The notes under the pieces: generated by a model | Seen by the model: only the letters and a program-made list of their open reading frames with translations | What the model was told of the DNA's origin: nothing | Databases searched by the model: none | NCBI RefSeq assembly: GCF_025949665.1 | Contig: NZ_JAPDFT010000001.1 | Location: 310,001 to 374,000, forward strand | Reading direction: 5' to 3' | Length of the DNA: 64,000 nucleotides | DNA from: Chryseobacterium viscerum | Lineage (GTDB): Bacteria > Bacteroidota > Bacteroidia > Flavobacteriales > Weeksellaceae | Program-made: the position numbers and the translations under genes | In this document: piece by piece, positions 61,159 to 64,000 of the stretch | Numbering within the stretch: the stretch's first letter is position 1 | Layout: each line of letters starts with the position of its first letter

Positions 61159-61923
61159 TTAAAATCTGCTTGAGAGTTGAATTTTTGTAAAAACCTTCTT
61201 AGTATATAACGGGAAGTCAGCATTCTGAAGCCATCCGAAATATCCTAAATCTTTTTGAAAAACTGCTTTCACACCCTGGCCTTTATATTTTCCAAAGTTG
61301 AAAACCTCTTCCATTTTTTCATTGTATCCGATAAATCCGGCAAGATCTGCATTCTTATTATGGAATGTAAACTCGCTTAGCGGGGCTATTTCATTCGGAA
61401 TATCATCATATTTTCCAACCTGAGCGTCCAGAACCTCAAATGTTGCCATTACATCAGCTTCTGCAGAATGGGCATTTTCCAATGTTTTTCCACAGTAGAA
61501 CTGGTAAGCAGCGCCTAAGTTTCTAGGTTCTTTCTTATGGAAAATAGTCTGTGCATCTACTAATCTGAATTTACTCAGATCAAAATCCATTCCTACTCTT
61601 AAAAGTTCTTCAGCCAAAAGCGGAACATCAAATCTGTTGGAATTAAATCCTCCCAAATCACTTCCGGTAATCATTTCCATAATTTTAGAAGCAATATCTC
61701 TGAAGGTTGGAGCATCCTTAACGTCTTCATCATAAATCCCGTGGATCTCACTGCTTTCTTTAGGAATAAGCATTTCCGGGTTGACGCGCCATGTTTTGCT
61801 TTCTCTGGAGGCATCAGGATTTACTTTTAAAATACAGATTTCAACAATTCTGTCTTTTCCTATGTTGGTTCCTGTGGTTTCCAGGTCAAAAATACAAAGT
61901 GGTTTATGGAGTTTTAAATTCAT
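61159..61923 (-). CDS. DnaQ-type 3'-5' exonuclease with C-terminal DUF3820-like segment
   Basis: The 254-residue protein has the DEDDh exonuclease signatures: FDLETTGTN with the two acidic metal ligands, GFNSNRFDVPLL with the third and HSAEADVMATFEVL with the catalytic His and the last Asp. Residues after about 210 (FNFGKYKGQGVKAV, then YFGWLQ) match the short DUF3820 family. The protein may proofread or degrade DNA or RNA 3' ends, but a polymerase partner is not adjacent. It follows pssA by 41 bp. Confidence 0.92.
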   Translation of the reverse strand: MNLKLHKPLCIFDLETTGTNIGKDRIVEICILKVNPDASRESKTWRVNPEMLIPKESSEIHGIYDEDVKDAPTFRDIASKIMEMITGSDLGGFNSNRFDVPLLAEELLRVGMDFDLSKFRLVDAQTIFHKKEPRNLGAAYQFYCGKTLENAHSAEADVMATFEVLDAQVGKYDDIPNEIAPLSEFTFHNKNADLAGFIGYNEKMEEVFNFGKYKGQGVKAVFQKDLGYFGWLQNADFPLYTKKVFTKIQLSSRF

Positions 61924-61964
61924 GTTGATGATTAATAATTTGAAATGTGTTTTATTTAAATAAA

Positions 61965-62684
61965 TTATTTTAATTGTCCCTGAAAAATGAGGGACACCAA
62001 TATATAATAAATAACAAGCATCGGGATTCCTACTACCTGAAATAGGGCAAGAATAGCAATTCCTCCTACAAGCAATACTACTTTAGGATAGTTATCTTTT
62101 AACTGTTTTGATTTGAATTTCATTGCCATCATTTTAATCGGGCTGATCAGAAGCCATGATGTAAGAAGAGTCAGAAGAATCAGCAATAGTTCATTATCGA
62201 ATAAAAAGCTAAAAGTTCCGGTTTCTTTAAACGCATAATAGAGACCAAACAATAAAACAGTATTAGTGGGTGTGTTCAATCCCTTGAAATAATAACGCTG
62301 CTCTTCATCAAGATTGAAGATGGCAAGCCTCAGGCAGGAAAATACCGTAACGATCAGTCCGAGATACTTGATTTCAAACGGAAAGTGAATTCCAAGAAGT
62401 TCTGTACCAAATGGTTCAAGAGCTTTATACATGGTAAGGCCAGGTATTACCCCAAAGCTTACCATATCCGCAAGAGAATCCAGCTGAAGTCCCAGATTTG
62501 AATTTGATTTTAGAGCTCGTGCTACAAATCCATCGAAAAAATCGAAAATTGAAGAGAGAATAAGGCAGACTGCTGTAGTCTGATAATCTCCTAAAATTAG
62601 ATGTATTGCTCCTATACAGCCTGCAAATAAGTTAGCCAGGGTTAAGGCATTGGCCAGATTATTCTTTATAAAATTCATAACCAC
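61965..62684 (-). CDS. pssA: CDP-diacylglycerol--serine O-phosphatidyltransferase
   Basis: PssA transfers phosphatidyl to serine and feeds phosphatidylethanolamine synthesis in the inner membrane. The 239-residue protein has about seven hydrophobic helices and the CDP-alcohol phosphotransferase motif DGFVARALKSNSNLGLQLD with SLAD (DG-x2-AR-x8-G-x3-D-x3-D). It resembles the polytopic type II enzymes of Bacillus and Bacteroidota. It is the first gene of the minus-strand run to usp and is divergent from the sulfatase gene. Confidence 0.92.
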   Translation of the reverse strand: MVMNFIKNNLANALTLANLFAGCIGAIHLILGDYQTTAVCLILSSIFDFFDGFVARALKSNSNLGLQLDSLADMVSFGVIPGLTMYKALEPFGTELLGIHFPFEIKYLGLIVTVFSCLRLAIFNLDEEQRYYFKGLNTPTNTVLLFGLYYAFKETGTFSFLFDNELLLILLTLLTSWLLISPIKMMAMKFKSKQLKDNYPKVVLLVGGIAILALFQVVGIPMLVIYYILVSLIFQGQLK

Positions 62685-62767
62685 AAAATTACAGTTTTTA
62701 AAAATTCTAACTCAAAATAATCTGCACTAAAAAATGCATTAAAGTGATTTTGATGTAAATTTGCCCC

Positions 62768-64000
62768 ATGAAATTTTTAAAAGGATTTAGAAAACAGGAA
62801 GTTCTGGCATTGGTGTACAGGATTTTTTTAGCCTATGTTTTTTATCAGATTGCCAGACTATTATTCTGGTATTTTAATAAAGGCCTGATTAAAGTTGACT
62901 CTGTCTCAGAATATATAAAGCTGGCCTTCCATGGTACAGCTTTCGATACCACTGCTATTTTATATGTCAATGCATTGTTTATACTCCTTAGCTTATTGCC
63001 TTTGGTCATCAACACAAAGAAAGTTTTTCAGAAAATTCTCTTCTGGCTGTATTTTATTACCAACGGGATTGCTTATGCCATGAATTTCGGGGATTTTATT
63101 TACTATAAATTCTCACAGGCAAGACTTACGTCTGCAGTATTTCAGGTAGCTGAACATGAATCCAACGTTTCCCAAACGCTGATGATCTCTGTGGGAGAAC
63201 ATCCTTTTGTGATGGTTTGGTTTATTGTTTTAATGGGACTGTGGGTTTTCCTTTACAAAAGAGTAAAAGTAGAGGAGGTAAAACCTCTGAAATTACTTCC
63301 TTACTTTATTACTTCCATTGTTACGCTGTGTCTCACTGCGGTATTGGTTGTAGGAGGAATCAGAGGGGATTTTAAACACAGTACAAGACCTATTAATATG
63401 GTGGATGCTACCCGCTTTGTAACGAATCCACTGCAGGGAAATATGGTACTCAACAGTACATTCTCCTTTTTCAGGACTTTAAATACCAATAATTTCAAGG
63501 AAGTTCACTTCGTAGATCAAAAATATATTGAAGAAAATGTACAGCCTTATAAAGTATATGACAGAAAAGTTGAAAACCGTCCCAATATTGTTATTTTCAT
63601 TGTAGAGTCCTTCGGTAGGGAATATTCCGGAGCTTTTAATAAAGATAAAAATATCAAAGATTACGTTTCTTATACTCCGTTTATGGATAGTCTGGCTGGT
63701 CAAAGTCTTATTTTTCCCAATACTTTTGCAAACGGAAGGCAGTCTATTCACGGGATGAGCAGTGTGCTGGCCGGAATTCCGAGTCTTACAGATGCCTTTA
63801 CAGGATCTCCGTATTCCAATCAGAAAATACAGTCTATTGTTTCGGTATGTAATGATCTGGGTTATGATACTTCTTTTTATCATGGAGCACCGAATGGATC
63901 TATGGGATTCCTTGGATTTGGAAATATTTTAGGATTTAAACACTATTTCGGAAAAACAGAATACAATCATGATGAAGACTTTGATGGAATGTGGGCGATA
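62768..64000 (+). CDS. LTA synthase-like sulfatase-fold membrane protein (3' end outside window)
   Basis: The frame is open from ATG 62768 through the window edge (411 codons). Four or five hydrophobic helices are followed, from about residue 275, by an extracytoplasmic sulfatase/LtaS-like domain: NIVIFIVESFGREYSG (metal ligand Glu) and TFANGRQSIHGMSSVLAGIPS, where the Ser or nearby Thr position would be the phosphoryl-acceptor nucleophile. The family transfers glycerophosphate or phosphoethanolamine to envelope lipids or glycans. The exact acceptor is unknown here, because flavobacteria lack classical lipoteichoic acid. The C-terminal half of the enzyme is not visible. Confidence 0.85.
   Translation, partial: MKFLKGFRKQEVLALVYRIFLAYVFYQIARLLFWYFNKGLIKVDSVSEYIKLAFHGTAFDTTAILYVNALFILLSLLPLVINTKKVFQKILFWLYFITNGIAYAMNFGDFIYYKFSQARLTSAVFQVAEHESNVSQTLMISVGEHPFVMVWFIVLMGLWVFLYKRVKVEEVKPLKLLPYFITSIVTLCLTAVLVVGGIRGDFKHSTRPINMVDATRFVTNPLQGNMVLNSTFSFFRTLNTNNFKEVHFVDQKYIEENVQPYKVYDRKVENRPNIVIFIVESFGREYSGAFNKDKNIKDYVSYTPFMDSLAGQSLIFPNTFANGRQSIHGMSSVLAGIPSLTDAFTGSPYSNQKIQSIVSVCNDLGYDTSFYHGAPNGSMGFLGFGNILGFKHYFGKTEYNHDEDFDGMWAI

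Noticed and set aside
60761-61162. 133-codon plus-strand open frame opposite the DUF2007 gene
   Set aside because: The minus strand has the DUF2007 and zinc-ribbon motifs; the plus-strand frame has no recognisable pattern and no promoter.

Overview
The window is chromosomal DNA of a flavobacterium of the Weeksellaceae, most likely Chryseobacterium or a close relative. The call rests on AT-rich DNA, promoters of the Bacteroidota form TAnnTTTG, start codons without Shine-Dalgarno sequences, and families typical of that group (DUF4290, DUF6427-like and DUF6341-like proteins, a CarboxypepD_reg TonB receptor, DUF6443-type Rhs protein, a MurA with Asp in place of the catalytic Cys). No database search was possible, so names rest on motifs and remembered family patterns.

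Layout. 0.1-6.3 kb: an RND efflux adaptor with MgtC, an EamA exporter, an OmpR-type two-component system, a YiiX-like hydrolase and a stand-alone NIL-domain protein behind a palindromic operator. 6.5-14.2 kb: murA with DUF4290, a lipoprotein alpha-amylase, a DCC thiol protein with a c-type haem protein, and katG. 14.2-22.3 kb: an accessory, decaying island. It holds a wrecked Rhs polymorphic-toxin gene whose tip reads as a Tox-ART-HYD1 ADP-ribosyltransferase, a still-open immunity gene, several gene fragments, a C1q-like secreted protein, a TPR/HTH regulator, a metalloprotease fragment and an ArdA-like antirestriction fragment, and it ends at a tRNA-Gln gene. 22.6-26.4 kb: der, upp, an alpha/beta hydrolase and comF. 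26.6-31.2 kb: the glyoxylate shunt (aceB, aceA) with its divergent XRE/ScfR-RamB-like regulator and two GCGA-N4-TCGC palindromes between them. 31.3-39.9 kb: OmpH, a thioesterase, an EreA/ChaN-like protein, a serine hydrolase fused to a CBM48-like domain, QueD, LpxH, a LuxE-like enzyme, an MmcB-like protein and aquaporin Z. 40.1-46.4 kb: a DUF5715 peptidase-like protein, unknown proteins, a NarL-type two-component system and a Tle1/DUF2235-like protein that has lost its nucleophile serine. 46.5-64 kb: an ABC-F protein, a metal-type TonB receptor cassette, trigger factor, a LolA-like protein, an M16 protease, and house-keeping genes through pssA to an LTA-synthase-like sulfatase cut by the window edge.

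How the parts work together. aceB and aceA form the two-step glyoxylate bypass and probably answer to the neighbouring acyl-CoA/acetate-type regulator. The DUF2946-like protein, TonB receptor and lipoprotein form one outer-membrane metal-uptake cassette. The minus-strand run pssA, exonuclease, DUF2007, FAH and UspA is closely packed. The Rhs locus is a toxin-antitoxin style competition module in which the toxin is dead and the immunity survives.

The most unusual signal is in the spacers. At least eleven intergenic sites carry degenerate tandem repeats with a strict period of 7 bp but different words (AGTAATG, GTTTAAA, ATCCCGT, AGTCAAT, TTCTAAC and others), some words recurring at distant sites and some in inverted pairs. 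Separate palindromic dispersed elements (GTCATTCTGA type, GTCATTGCGAGG type) are also present, and one half-copy of the first lies in frame inside a LuxE-like gene.
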